DNA of 64,000 nucleotides. Origin: Branchiostoma floridae. Lineage: Eukaryota; Chordata; Leptocardii; Amphioxiformes; Branchiostomatidae. A program made the position numbers and the translations under genes. The notes under the pieces were generated by a model. That model was given only the letters and a program-made list of their open reading frames with translations, was not told where the DNA came from and made no database searches. Where the stretch lies: NCBI RefSeq assembly GCF_000003815.2, contig NC_049984.1:17462453-17526452 (forward strand), in the 5' to 3' direction. Every line of letters begins with the position of its first letter. Position 1 is the first letter of the stretch. Positions 53,775 to 64,000 of this stretch are shown one piece after another.

Positions 53775-56711
53775 CTATTTTCTACAAGCTTCGTCCCTCC
53801 TCTTAAAACAAGAGTAAACGAACTTACACAGTTCTTCCAATATGTCATAGTTAGTTGATGACATCAGATATTTAAACATGTCTACCTTTGTTATGTTTGT
53901 ATATTTCTCTTCAACACGTTTAACATTAACAAGGCTATTACGCATATCATTGTACAGAGAACACTCTAGTACAAAGTGCATTTCATTTTCTATACATCTG
54001 ACATTCTTATTACAAAACATGCATATTCTATCGTCAGGAGGAGTTCGGGTGTATCTGCCAGCTTCAATTTGCAGTGGGTGATCGCTGATCCTTAATTTAG
54101 TCATGGCTCGGCGATAACTAAAATTTGTTATCTCTAGGTACTTTTCTCTTTCATAAGTAAGCTTGAATTTTCTGTAGGTTCTTAACTTATTACCTTGGTT
54201 TTCCTTCATGCCAGGAGAATTCATTTCGGAGTAAAAATTTTGAACAAAGTTGTCTTTCAGTCTTTGGTTTACTTCGGACTGAGCGAAAGATGTGTTGCGA
54301 TCACTGTTAATCAAAAGATAGGCAAAACCAGACTCCTCCAGGATTTTACTAACATTGGAAAACCAGCATGGTATGTTGCGACTGTGTAAGTCCTGCTGTA
54401 CAAGAAAAGCTTCAAATTGTAGACTATTTCTTGGCACTTCTTTAACTAATCTTTTGTAGTATGAATACAATCTAGTATATACTTCGATCCACAGAGGATA
54501 CCTGCCTAGTTCTGCCCTTGTTGCAAGATTACTTGAGTTTTTTCTTACGCCTAATAACGACTTGCAAAACTTCAGATGAACTTGTTCAATGGGTGACTTA
54601 TCATTTAATCCGATTTTGCCCCATACCTCTGCACCATAAGTCAATATTGGGACAACGCAGGCATCAAATAATTTACAATATACTGAAATTGAAGGATTGG
54701 TTTCACCTAGTGTTGTTTTAATACTGAACAAAGCTCTTAGCGCCTTCTTTTGTAGTGTTTTTAATGCTGTTGTGAAGTTGCAACCTGTTGTAAGCACCAC
54801 TCCTAAATAGCAATATGAAGAAACTATCTCTATGTCTTCGTTGAGTATATGAAATTTGAGATTTGAGAACATATGACCCTTTTTGTTAAATACGATTATT
54901 TTTGTCTTATTTATGTTAACTGATAATTTCCATTTGTTGCAATAGAGACCTAGTTTATCAATTGCATTTTGAAGACCATTTTGGCTAGTTGATAGTAGGA
55001 CAAGGTCGTCGGCATAAAATAAACTTGATACTTCAGATGTATTTAGCAAGGGCGCATCAAAATCTCCTGTATTCAGTTCGTCTGCTAAGTCACTGATATA
55101 AAGGTTAAATAGTGAGGGACTTAGAACACAACCTTGCCGCACTCCTATTTTGACAGGGAAATTTTCACTTAAACCTATATTTGTTTTCACACTCGCTGCG
55201 GATTGACTATATAAACTTTTTAGCATATCAAAAAATCTACCGGAAATGCCTTTTGATATGAGTTTGAATAATAGGCCCTCGTGCCAAATTGAATCAAATG
55301 CCTTGGATAGATCCACAAAGCAAGCAAATAGTTGATTTCTTGACTGTGTATATTTGGAAATCAACGTTTTCAGAACAAATATGTTATCTGACGTTCTGTA
55401 ATTCTTTCGGAACCCTGCTTGATTAGGTTTAAGAATTTTGTTTTCCTCGAGAAAAGAGGAGAGCCTTTTGTTTAGTACAGAGGTAAACAGTTTCCCGAGA
55501 CAGCTAGAAATGGAAATCCCGCGGTAGTTGTTAGTGTCGTCTTTTCTCCCTGATTTGAATATGGGCACTATGTAGCTTTTTGACCAGGTCTGGGGGAATT
55601 TTCCACTAAAAAAGGTGCGATTGAATAATGCAACAAGAGGCTTTAAAAGTAAGCTGTGTCCCGCTTTCAGCATTTCGTTAATTATCATGTCTTCGCCGCT
55701 CGCCTTTTTGTTTTTGAGAGCCGTTATTGCACTACTTATTTCAGCCTCCGTGATTTGGCAATCAAGAGGCCCTTGCTCTTTGTTGTGTTCCTCCAGTGCC
55801 TTTAGATTGTCTTTAATTTTCATTTCAAATTCAGTGTCAAAATTTTGCCTCTCAAGCCTACGTTTTTCATGTAATGCTTTGAAGTGAGTTACCCATGAAT
55901 CAGGCGGAATTTCTTCTAAAGCTTTTGGAGTAGAATTGGCGTTTTTAAATTGTTTGAGTAGATTCCAAAAGGCGGTTGGATTATTTTCCTGAAGATTTTG
56001 GAGCTGCATTAAACAGTCAGTTTCATAGTCTTTTTTGCGCTTTCGAATTAGTTTGTTGTATTCCTTTTTCTTCCTAAAATAGCTACCTCGAATAAAAGGG
56101 TTCTTTGGGTTTCGTTGCAATAAATATTGCAGATTACGGAGCTCTTTCCGGGCCTCGAAGCAATTTTTGTTAAACCACTTTTTATTTGTTCGTAGTTTTT
56201 TTTGTTTACTGTTATGTTTGATTTGTAGTGACATTTTCCCCGCTATTTCTAAGATTTCCTGAAAATTGTGAACTTCTTTGTCGATGTCTGCATTTAAGAT
56301 TGAGTTTAGATGCGTTGACAAATTAAAATTTTCAAGCTTGTGCGATAATGCTTGGCTGCGTAAAGCATTTATAAACTTTTCGCTGGAGTCCGGTCCCCAG
56401 ACAAATCTGTCTGGCAAAGGTCGCATATTTATTTTGGGTGTTTCGTTTTGAGATTCTTGTATAAGTGTCTTAATGTTTAGCGAGATCATACAATGATCAG
56501 AAAATTCGGTCAATGGATGTACTCTAAATATATTGATATTGTGGAAGAGGGTACTGCTAGCTATGGCATAATCCACAGTGCTACAGCCGTTAGGCTGGTA
56601 GCATGTGAATCGGCCGCTGAGATCTCCCAGGACTCGCCCATTTAGAATGTGGAGGTTGGATTGGTAACATAAATCAGTCAAATCTTTGCCAAATGTGTTT
56701 GGCGGGTTTTT
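53775..56711 (-). pseudogene. LINE ORF2: endonuclease C-terminus and reverse transcriptase
   Basis: An uninterrupted frame of 968 codons is counted from TTG 56681, continuing upstream in frame through SDKNPPNTFGKD to the frameshift. In order: endonuclease end with DYAIASS and the catalytic SDH in EFSDHCMIS; RT finger blocks IVPIFKSG and NNYRGISISS; VDLSKAFDSIWH (about residues 455-466); GVRQGCVLSPSLFNLYISDL; the catalytic FYADD at about 555-559; a C-terminal knuckle CMFCNK ... HFVLEC (about 887-906). It ends FKRRDEACRK. All RT motifs are intact. Because the start lies beyond a frameshift, the copy is presumably inactive unless the shift is a sequencing artefact. Clade not assigned. Confidence 0.85.
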
Positions 56712-56712
56712 A

Positions 56713-57279
56713 TCAGAATAATTTCTTGGCAGAATCTATTGGAGTTTCGTCCGCGAAGTCTTTCAAGGAACCTAATCGACTATTAAAGTCTCCTCCGAGA
56801 ATCACAAAACCTCTGGACGTAAAACGTGCCACGTCCTGTTCTAGTACATCAAAGATAGATTCTTCAGATCTTTTGTGGATCGAAGAGTTTACAGGACTGA
56901 TATATACATTACCTATGAATACGTCTCTGGATAGGCCAAACAATTCCTTGGCTACATGGATCCAGAGAATATCTTTGCTTTCTGAAGTGCTGCTCTCTCG
57001 TCTTATAAATTTTGCTAGTTTGTTTTTAAAATAAAAGATAATTCCACCTGAGTTCCGTCTGGCTTTACTTTGTTTGTTCCTTAGAGATGAAAAGTGCTGA
57101 TAATGTTGTAGATCAACTTCTGACGTATCATTACTCCATGTTTCAAGGAGGGAGAAGAAATCTAATTTTTCTAAACTGTTTCTAAAATCGTTGACTTCAA
57201 GTTTTTTTCCTAAACCATGAACATTCCAAAAACCTATGGATATAGAGTGAGGAGACATTTGTAACCTTGACATTGTCAT
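56713..57279 (-). pseudogene. LINE ORF2 N-terminus: APE endonuclease
   Basis: A frame of 188 codons beginning MTMSRLQMSPHSISIGFWNV. It carries the APE motifs FWNVHGLGKK (motif with catalytic N), LLETWS (catalytic E), NVYISPVNS (Y) and ILGGDFNSRLG (D and N). It ends KKLF-stop at 56713, where the sequence slips by one base into the next frame, which continues the protein. It is the first half of the same ORF2. Confidence 0.8.
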
Positions 57280-57464
57280 GGCTTAATAAGAGTATCGACA
57301 AAACTATCAGAGTGCTGACTTATTCCCTACCTTTACTAAAACTTTTACTTCATCACTGAAGAGCTTACTTAAACAACTACGTTTGCAATCTACTATAACT
57401 TGTTAACAAGTACTATACGATGTCTTATATAAGTAGATACTAAACCTTGAGTTAGTATTCATAG

Positions 57465-57657
57465 TCATAGTCCCTGTACCACGGATAGTCACGAGAGCGC
57501 TCAGGCTGGAACCGGTTCCGTTGTCCATTCAGGTTTGACGGAAACCAGTCCATGTACAGATCGTCGTAGCCACGGTAGGATTGGAATGGGGGGAAAGGGT
57601 CACGTCGCCATCCGCTGGATTCGTGTGCTGGACCCCATCGTATTGGGGGCCAAGTGT
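57465..57657 (-). pseudogene. LINE ORF1, C-terminal remnant
   Basis: The minus-strand frame reads TWPPIRWGPAHESSG, DPFPPFQSYRGYDDLYMDW, NGQRNRFQPERSRDYPW and ends YRDYDYEY-stop. It is rich in P, R, D and Y and open up to the truncation point, 190 bp upstream of ORF2, so it is the expected tail of a preceding ORF1. The RNA-binding or coiled-coil part is missing. Confidence 0.6.
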
Positions 57658-57682
57658 TGCAAAATTAAACGTATACATAGAA

Positions 57683-57886
57683 CGAATTTTCTCTCACACA
57701 GAAGGGTTGAAAAAGGTCTCACACACAGACAGATTTTTCTCTCTCACACAACAGTTGAAAAAGGTCGCACACATTGACAGATTTTTGTCTCTCACACAAC
57801 CGTTAGAAAAGGTCGCACACATCGACAGATTTTTCTCTCCCACTCCAAAGTTGAAAAACTTCGCACACAGTAACAGATTTTCAAAA
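57683..57886. repeat. Minisatellite, about 48-bp unit, four copies
   Basis: TTTTCTCTCTCACACAACAG, TTGAAAAAGGTCGCACACAT and TGACAGA repeat four times with CGTTAG/CAGTTG variants. The words TCTCTCACACA and CACACAGA also occur in the satellite that follows. Confidence 0.8.
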
Positions 57887-58505
57887 GGTGATTTTTTTAC
57901 CATGTGTTGTCCTATATCATTCTTCACAAATGTTATAAATGCAAGCATATACAGACGGTTTCTCGGTTCAACATGTACTTTATTCTTCAATATAGAGGCT
58001 ATTATATTGTTTTAGTGAATACCGTGACCGGTATTCAAATCCATTTCTATTTCAGCATTAATGATACAATGGCCAGTATGAATTTGACTTTTGACCTGTT
58101 ATATAGCTTATATGAGTTGCCTTTTTCCCATAGAGACATGTATTTGAAATATACCGCGTAGCTGGAATGTCTCTGGATCCATAGAATGCACGCACACATG
58201 TCATATAAGTTGTCCTTCACCGACTCAAACTTGCACGCTCGATATCTTTCTTAGATACTCTTTCCGATCGTTCATGCAGTCATACATAATATCTGTAAAA
58301 ACAAATATTATCCAAAAACCGAGGCTGATTTTTTTTTTCACATACACAGCAAGAAGTTTATGCAAGTCAGTCACCCATGGTAAGAAAGCTTAAGGTGGAA
58401 AAAAATCCGTCCCTGAAGAGAACTGGTTAAAAGATCCTTGTTCGGATGTATAAGTACGACGACTTTAAAGTTTTGGGGGTTGATTGCATTCTTCACATAG
58501 TGCAG
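57887..58505. other. Unassigned stretch
   Basis: Nothing recognised. The last part grades into degenerate satellite-like text from about 58506. Confidence 0.5.
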
Positions 58506-60334
58506 ACACCACGAGAATATGTCGCGTCAACAAATGTGCAATTTTTTGTCTCAAACACTTGCAGAAATCAACTCTCAAACACATATCGAATTATTCTTTC
58601 CACAGACAAACTATTCTTTGATACAGCAGACATTTTTATTCCGACACACAAACACTAGAATTCTCTCTCACACACAGCACAAAAAGTTCTCTCACTTCGC
58701 GAGGCTTTCCCTGCCAACCCGGCTGGAGGAGTGAGCGATTTTTTCGTCTGAGTGAGAGCGAAATTTGGTCGATGTGAGAGCGCTTTCGGAGTAGTGGAAG
58801 AATAACTTGCTTGAGTTTTCTGAAGTTCAAAATGGCAATGAACAGTGTCATTTACTTCAGTTTCCAATAATAAACCTTTTCAAAAATGACATTCTGTTAT
58901 ATTATAGACATTTCCTCGACAATCATATCATTCCGACACACAACGCAGAAATTCTCTCTCACCCACGGAACAACAAGTTCTCTCACCTCGGAGGCTTTCC
59001 CCGCCGATCAGGCTGGAGGAGTGAGCGATTTTTTTGGTCTGAGTGAGAGCGAAATTTGGTCGATGTGAGAGTGCTTTAGGAGTAGTGGAAGAATAACTTG
59101 CTTGAGTTTTCTTAACTTCCAAATGGCAATGAACAGTGTCATTTTCTTGTTTCCACTAATAAACCTTTTTAACAATGACATTCTGTTATATTATAGACAT
59201 TTCCTCGACAGTCATATTATTCCGACACACAACGCTAAAATTCTCTCTCACCCACAGAACAAAAAGTTCTCTCACCTCGGAGGCTTTCCCCGCCGATCAG
59301 GCTGGAGGAGTGAGCGATTTTTTTGGTCTGAGTGAGAGCGAAACTTTGTCGATGTGAGAGTGCTTTCGGAGTAGTGGAAGAATAACTTCATTGAGGTTTA
59401 TTTAATCAAAATGCACAATGATCACTGAAATTTTATTTTGTTTGCAACGATATATATCATACAATAATGATCGCTTATACCAAAGATATTGTCTTGACAA
59501 TCAATATCATTCTGACACACAATACTGAAATTCTCTGTCACCTACATCACAAAAAGTTCTCTCACTTCAAGAGGCCTCCCCTGCAAACCCGGATGGAGGA
59601 GTGAGCGAATGTTTGGTCTGGGTGAGAGAGAAAATTGATCGATGTGAGAGCCCTTTCGGAGTAGTGGAAGAATAACTTCCTTAAGTTTTCTTAACTTCTA
59701 AAGGGGAATGAACAGTGTCATTTTCTTCAGTTTCAAATAATAAACTATTTTAACAATGACATTCTGTTATGTTATAGACATTTCCTCGACAATCACTTTA
59801 TTCCGACACACAACGCAGAAATTCTCTCTCACCCACAGAACAAAAAGTTCTCTCACTCCGGGAGGCTTCCCTGCCAACGCGGCTGTAGGAGTGAGCGATT
59901 TTTTTGGGTCTGAGTGAGTGCGAACTTTTGTCGATGTGAGAGCGCTTTTGGAGTAGTGAAAGAACAACTTCTTTTAGTATTTTTTACTTAAAACCCAAAA
60001 TAAACACTGACATTTTATTCAGTTTGTAACGATATACACTATACAATACCAATCACTTATACCAAATATTAAAGATATTGTCTTGACAATCAATCTTTTT
60101 CCGACACACAACGCTAAAATTCTCTCTCACACACAGAACAAAAAGTTCTCTCACTTCGGGAACTTCCCCTGCCAACCCGACTGTAGGAGTGAGCGATTTT
60201 TTTGGGTCTGAGTGAGTGCGAACTTTTGTCGATGTGAGAGCGCTTTCGGAATAGTGAAAAATAACTTCCTTCAGTATTTTTTCACTTTAAACGCAAAATA
60301 AACGCAGACATTTTGTTTAGTTTGTAACGATATA

Positions 60335-61597
60335 CACACAGCACAAAAAGTTTGGAATGTCAACTTCGGTTGATCATATTTATGTTGTTTCTGCATCAAT
60401 TTCAATATATTATATATCTATAGAAAGCTTGCATGATTTTCTTTCTGATGGTATCAAACTCATTATCATTGTTAACTCATGGAACATACACTAGGCTTGC
60501 TAACGTGAGTGGGTCACGAAAAAAAGTGCCCAAATTCCCCCGTTTCTGTTCAAAACTGTATCGTCCGGTTCAACCGTTGTTATGGCCGCGGGTGACAATG
60601 ATTCAATCAATCCTTTTATCACCTAACATTTGGTATACAGAACATCCAAGTTTCTTTTTAGTATATCTGAGTAGAGTATTTTATGAGTGTAAATTCATGA
60701 AACGAGGACTAGCCCCGCTTACGTACAGGGGGTCCTAAAGACAAAGTGCCAAAATTACCCTACTAAAGTCAATCACTCCATTCTGCTCATTTTCTTCCGT
60801 CAGTATTGACTTGTGAATGAAGGCAAGTTGAATAAACAGGACATGTCAATCAAAGCTACTATTACTCTTTATTCAAGCAAAAAATCTGAACCATGGCAAG
60901 GGTGATCAATCGAGTGCTAGCCATAAGCCGTAGGACGGTTATTCCACCCTAAGACTGTGCTCCAGCATCCAATGGTCCTTGCTCTGTGTGGACTGGTGTT
61001 GTAATCTTGCAGAATGGCATTTGGTAAAATATTGAAGAGGTAAAATGTTGCTACTGGATGGAGGATGGTGTCCCTATATGTCACCACATTAATTTGCCTG
61101 GAATGATGACGAGTCTTGTTTACCCTATGGTGGTTATACCGCCAAAAACCATGACGCTGTCTCCACCACCAAATGCCGAAAGTTACTCTTGTCATGTCAG
61201 CGTGCCGCTCTCCTTGCCGCATCCACGCTTTGATTCTGCCATCCAACTATCGAAAGGGCAGATGAACTCTACTCAAGTGTACTAAAACCTTGTATGTTTC
61301 ATATACAAAATGTGAGTTGAAAAGAGGATTGATTGAACCAGTGACACACGCGCCAATATCAACAGGGCGATGCAGTTTTGAACAGAAGTAGGGGAATTTG
61401 GGCACTTTTTTTTCGTGACCCACTCACGTAAGCAGGCCTTGTGCTCGTTTCATGTGTTTACAATCATAATAGGTTTGATACCATAGGAAAGAAAATCACA
61501 CAAGCTTTCTATTGATATATAATACATTGAAATTGATGTATAAATAACGGAAATATGATATACCAAAGTTGATATTCCAAACTTTTTGTGCCGAGTG
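60335..61597. mobile_element. Decayed Tc1/mariner transposon inserted in the satellite
   Basis: The ends CACACAGCACAAAAAGTTTG and (right complement) CACTCGGCACAAAAAGTTTG start inverted repeats that stay alignable for about 280 bp, with a strong inner block GTGAGTGGGTCACGAAAAAA then GTGCCCAAATTCCCC. This is the long-IR/DR layout of Tc1-like elements. TA flanks both sides (60333-60334 and 61598-61599). Joining the flanks gives CGATATACACTATACAAT, exactly the satellite spacer, so the empty site is known. Length 1263 bp, transposase decayed. Confidence 0.9.
60917..61246 (-). pseudogene. Tc1-like transposase C-terminal remnant
   Basis: One frame reads NVVTYRDTILHPVATFY then NAILQDYNTSPHRAR, the family block around the second catalytic aspartate (Q-D-x-N-x-x-P-H). 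In another frame of the same strand, just upstream, lies FGGGDSVMVFGGIT, the G-G-G-S-V-M-V-W-G-G-I block, with stops. At least two frameshifts and several stops separate the blocks. The N-terminal DNA-binding half is gone. Confidence 0.8.
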
Positions 61598-64000
61598 TAC
61601 ACTATACAATACCAATCACTTATACCAAATATTAAATATATTGTCTTGACAATCAATCTTTCTCCGACACACAACGCTGAAATTCTCTCTCACCCACAGA
61701 ACAAAAAGTTCTCTCACTTCGCGAGGCTTCCCTGTCAACGCGGCTGTAGGAGTGAGCGATTTTTTCGTCTGAGTGATAGCGAAATTTGGTCGATGTGAGA
61801 GCGCTTTCGGAGTAGTGGAAGAATAACTTGCTTGAGTTTTCTGAACTTCAAAATGGCAATGAACAGTGTTATTTTCTTCAGTTTCCAATAATAAACCATT
61901 TTAACAATGACATTCTGTTATGTTATAGACATTTCCTCGACAATCACTTTATTCCGACACACAACGCTGAAATTCTCTCTCACCCACAGAACAAAAAGTT
62001 CTTTCACCTCGGGGGCTTTCCCCGCCAACCAGGCTGGAGGAGTGAGCGATTTATTTTGGTCTGAGTGAGAGCGAAATTTGGTCGATGTGAGAGCGCTTTA
62101 GGAGTAGTGGAAGAATAACTTGCTTGAGTTTTTTTATCTTCTTAAAGGCATTGAATAGTGTCATTTTCTTCAGTTTCCAATAATAAACCTTTTCAAAAAT
62201 GACATTCTGTTATATTATAGACATTCCCTCGACAATCATATCGTTCCGACACACAGCGCAGAAATTCTCTCTCACCCACAGAACAAAAAGTTCTCTCACT
62301 CCGGGAGGCTTCCCTGCCAACGCGGCTGGAGGAGTGAGCGACTTTTTGGGTCTGAGTGAGTGCGAACTTTGGTCGATGTGAGAGCGCTTTTGGAGTATAG
62401 AAAGAACAACTTCTTTTAGTATTTTTTTACTTAAAACCCAAAATAAACACTGACATTTTATTCAGTTTGTAACGATATACACTATACAATACCAATCACT
62501 TATACCAAATATTAAAGATATTGTCTTGACAATCAGTCTTTTTCCGACACACAACGCTGAAATTCTCTCTCACACACAGAACAAAAAGTTCACTCACTCC
62601 GGGAGGCTTCCCTGCCAACGCGGCTGTAGGAGTGAGCGCTTTTTGGGGTCTGAGTGAGTGCGAACTTTTGTCGATGTGAGAGCGCTGTCGGAATAGTGAA
62701 AGAATAACTTCCTTCAGTATTTTTTCACTTTAAACGCAAAATAAACGCTGACATTTTGTTTAGTTTGTAACGATATACACTTTACAATACCAATCACTTA
62801 TACCAAATATTAAAGATATTGTCTTGAAAATTAATCTTTTTCCGACATACAACGCTGAAATTCTCTCTCACACACAGAAAAAGTTCACTCACTTCGGGAG
62901 GCTTCCCTGCCAACCCAGCTCTAGGAGTGAGCGAATTTTTGGTCTGGGTGAGAGAGAAAACTCGTCGATTTGAGAACGCCTTCGGAGTAGTGAAAGAATA
63001 ACTTCCTGGAGATTTATTTACTTCAAACGCAAAATAAATATTGACATTTTGTTCAGTTTGAAAAGATATACACGATCAATCTTTTTCGACACACGACGCT
63101 AAAATTCTCTCTCACACACAGAACAAAAAATTCTCCCACTTCGGGAAGCTTCCCCTGCCGACCAGGCCGTAGGAGTGACCGATTTTTTGGGTCTGAGTGA
63201 GAGCGAAATTTTGTCGATATGAGACCGCTTTCGGAGTAGTGAAAGAATAACTTACTTGAAGTTTATTTACTTAAGACTCAAATCAACAACTGACATTCTG
63301 TACAGTTTGAAACGATATACATTATACAATAACGATGACTTATACCAAAGATGATGTCTTGACAATCAATCTTTTTCCGACACACAATGCTAAAATTCTC
63401 TCTCACACACAGCACAAAAAGTTCTCTCACTTCGGGAGGTTCTCCTGCCAACCCTGCTGTAGAAGTGAGCGAATGTTTTGGTCTGAGTGAGAGCGAAATT
63501 TTGTCGTTGTGAGAGCGTTTTAGGAGTAGTGAAAGAACAACTTCCTTCAATATTTTTTCACTTAGAACACAAAATAAACGCTGACATTTTGTTCAGTTTG
63601 CAACGATATACACTATACAATGACAATCACTTATACCAAATATTAAAGATATTGTCTTGACGATTAATCTTTTTCCGACACACAACGCTGAAATTCTCTC
63701 TCACCCACAGAACAAAAAGTTCTCTCACTTCGGGAGGCTTCCCTGCCAACGGGGCTGTAGGAGTGAGCGATTTTTTGGGTCTGAGTGAGTGCGAACTTTT
63801 GTCGATGTGAGAGCGCTTTTGGAGTAGTGAATGAACAACTTCTTTCAGCATCATTTCACTTCAAACGCAAGATAAACACTGACATTTTGTTTAGTTTGGT
63901 ACGATATACACTATATATGGTACTTTTGTCTGAATTTCAACAGGGTCTGCAAACTTCTCTAAGTAGATTAGAAAATTATTGTTAATCATGGAAGTTAAAG

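Larger units (their letters stand above)
53640..57660 (-). mobile_element. Long non-LTR retrotransposon copy (APE-type LINE)
   Basis: On the minus strand, from 57660: the end of ORF1, ORF2 with endonuclease and reverse transcriptase, a 3' UTR containing TTAGCCCCATTGGGGCATGA and ATGCAATAAACATC, and a (ATTGTC)n tail at about 53650-53680. It is 5'-truncated within ORF1 exactly where the short-unit repeat begins at 57.66 kb. One frameshift splits ORF2 near 56.71 kb. No target duplication is obvious. The copy is young by the standards of this window. Confidence 0.85.
58640..63925. repeat. Satellite, about 290-bp unit, about 14 copies, two spacer types
   Basis: Each unit begins CCGACACACAACGCTGAAAT, then TCTCTCTCACCCACAGAAC, AAAAAGTTCTCTCACTTCGG, GAGTGAGCGATTTTTT, GGTCTGAGTGAG and TCGATGTGAGAGCGCTTT. 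Starts are near 58640, 58930, 59219, 59509, 59800, 60099, 61661, 61950, 62245, 62542, 62842, 63088, 63375 and 63675. After the conserved block of about 165 bp comes either spacer A (AATGAACAGTGTCATTTTCT, ATTCTGTTATGTTATAGACA) or spacer B (ACTGACATTTTATTCAGTTT, AACGATATACACTATACAAT). A Tc1 element interrupts it at 60335-61597. Open frames on both strands are repeat translations. Confidence 0.9.

Noticed and set aside
58807-63854. Several 60-100-residue frames on both strands in the satellite
   Set aside because: The same peptides recur in every unit and change frame between units, so they are satellite translation, not genes.

Overview
This is animal (eukaryotic) DNA, most likely from an amphioxus (Branchiostoma). 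That assignment is an inference from its character: intron-bearing genes, a vertebrate-like aminergic receptor, APE-type LINEs, Penelope-like remnants, V-SINE-like and 5S-derived SINE sequence, many short terminal-inverted-repeat elements (MITEs) and many minisatellites. There are no operons and no bacterial or phage genes. Only two loci look like host protein genes. Almost everything else that can be explained is repeat-derived.

Host genes. A rhodopsin-class receptor that most resembles histamine H3/H4 receptors lies on the + strand (CDS about 46078-47337) in one coding exon preceded by a splice acceptor. Its C-terminal tail sequence has been copied four more times in tandem just downstream of the stop (47215-47822). 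Converging on it from the minus strand is a four-exon gene (51625 back to 48199) for a 206-residue armadillo-like helical protein. Its four exons join in frame with every intron in phase 1. Its introns hold LINE debris, foldback elements and a MITE.

Layout. 1-8 kb: MITE, minisatellite, LINE C-terminal debris, a tRNA-derived SINE, a LINE split by a TTAA-flanked insertion, and a Penelope GIY-YIG remnant. 8-12 kb: two three-copy tandem repeats and a V-SINE-like copy. 13-19 kb: several MITE families, a larger non-autonomous DNA transposon and a candidate TATA promoter with a non-coding first exon. 19-27 kb: LINE 3' ends and five tandem arrays, two of which share a short core. 27-38 kb: SINEs, an internally deleted mariner, Penelope and 5S-like fragments, and a second candidate promoter/first exon. 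39-45 kb: MITEs including one with a perfect 70-bp palindrome. 46-52 kb: the two genes. 53.6-57.7 kb: a long LINE copy on the minus strand with an uninterrupted reverse transcriptase, one frameshift and a truncated ORF1. 57.7-63.9 kb: a satellite with a unit of about 290 bp, interrupted by a decayed Tc1/mariner transposon whose empty site can still be read.

The two host genes show no functional link. The most unusual signals are the receptor-tail tandem duplication, the shared internal core among MITE families with different ends, the satellite with two interchangeable spacers, the perfect palindrome, and the compact phase-1 gene.
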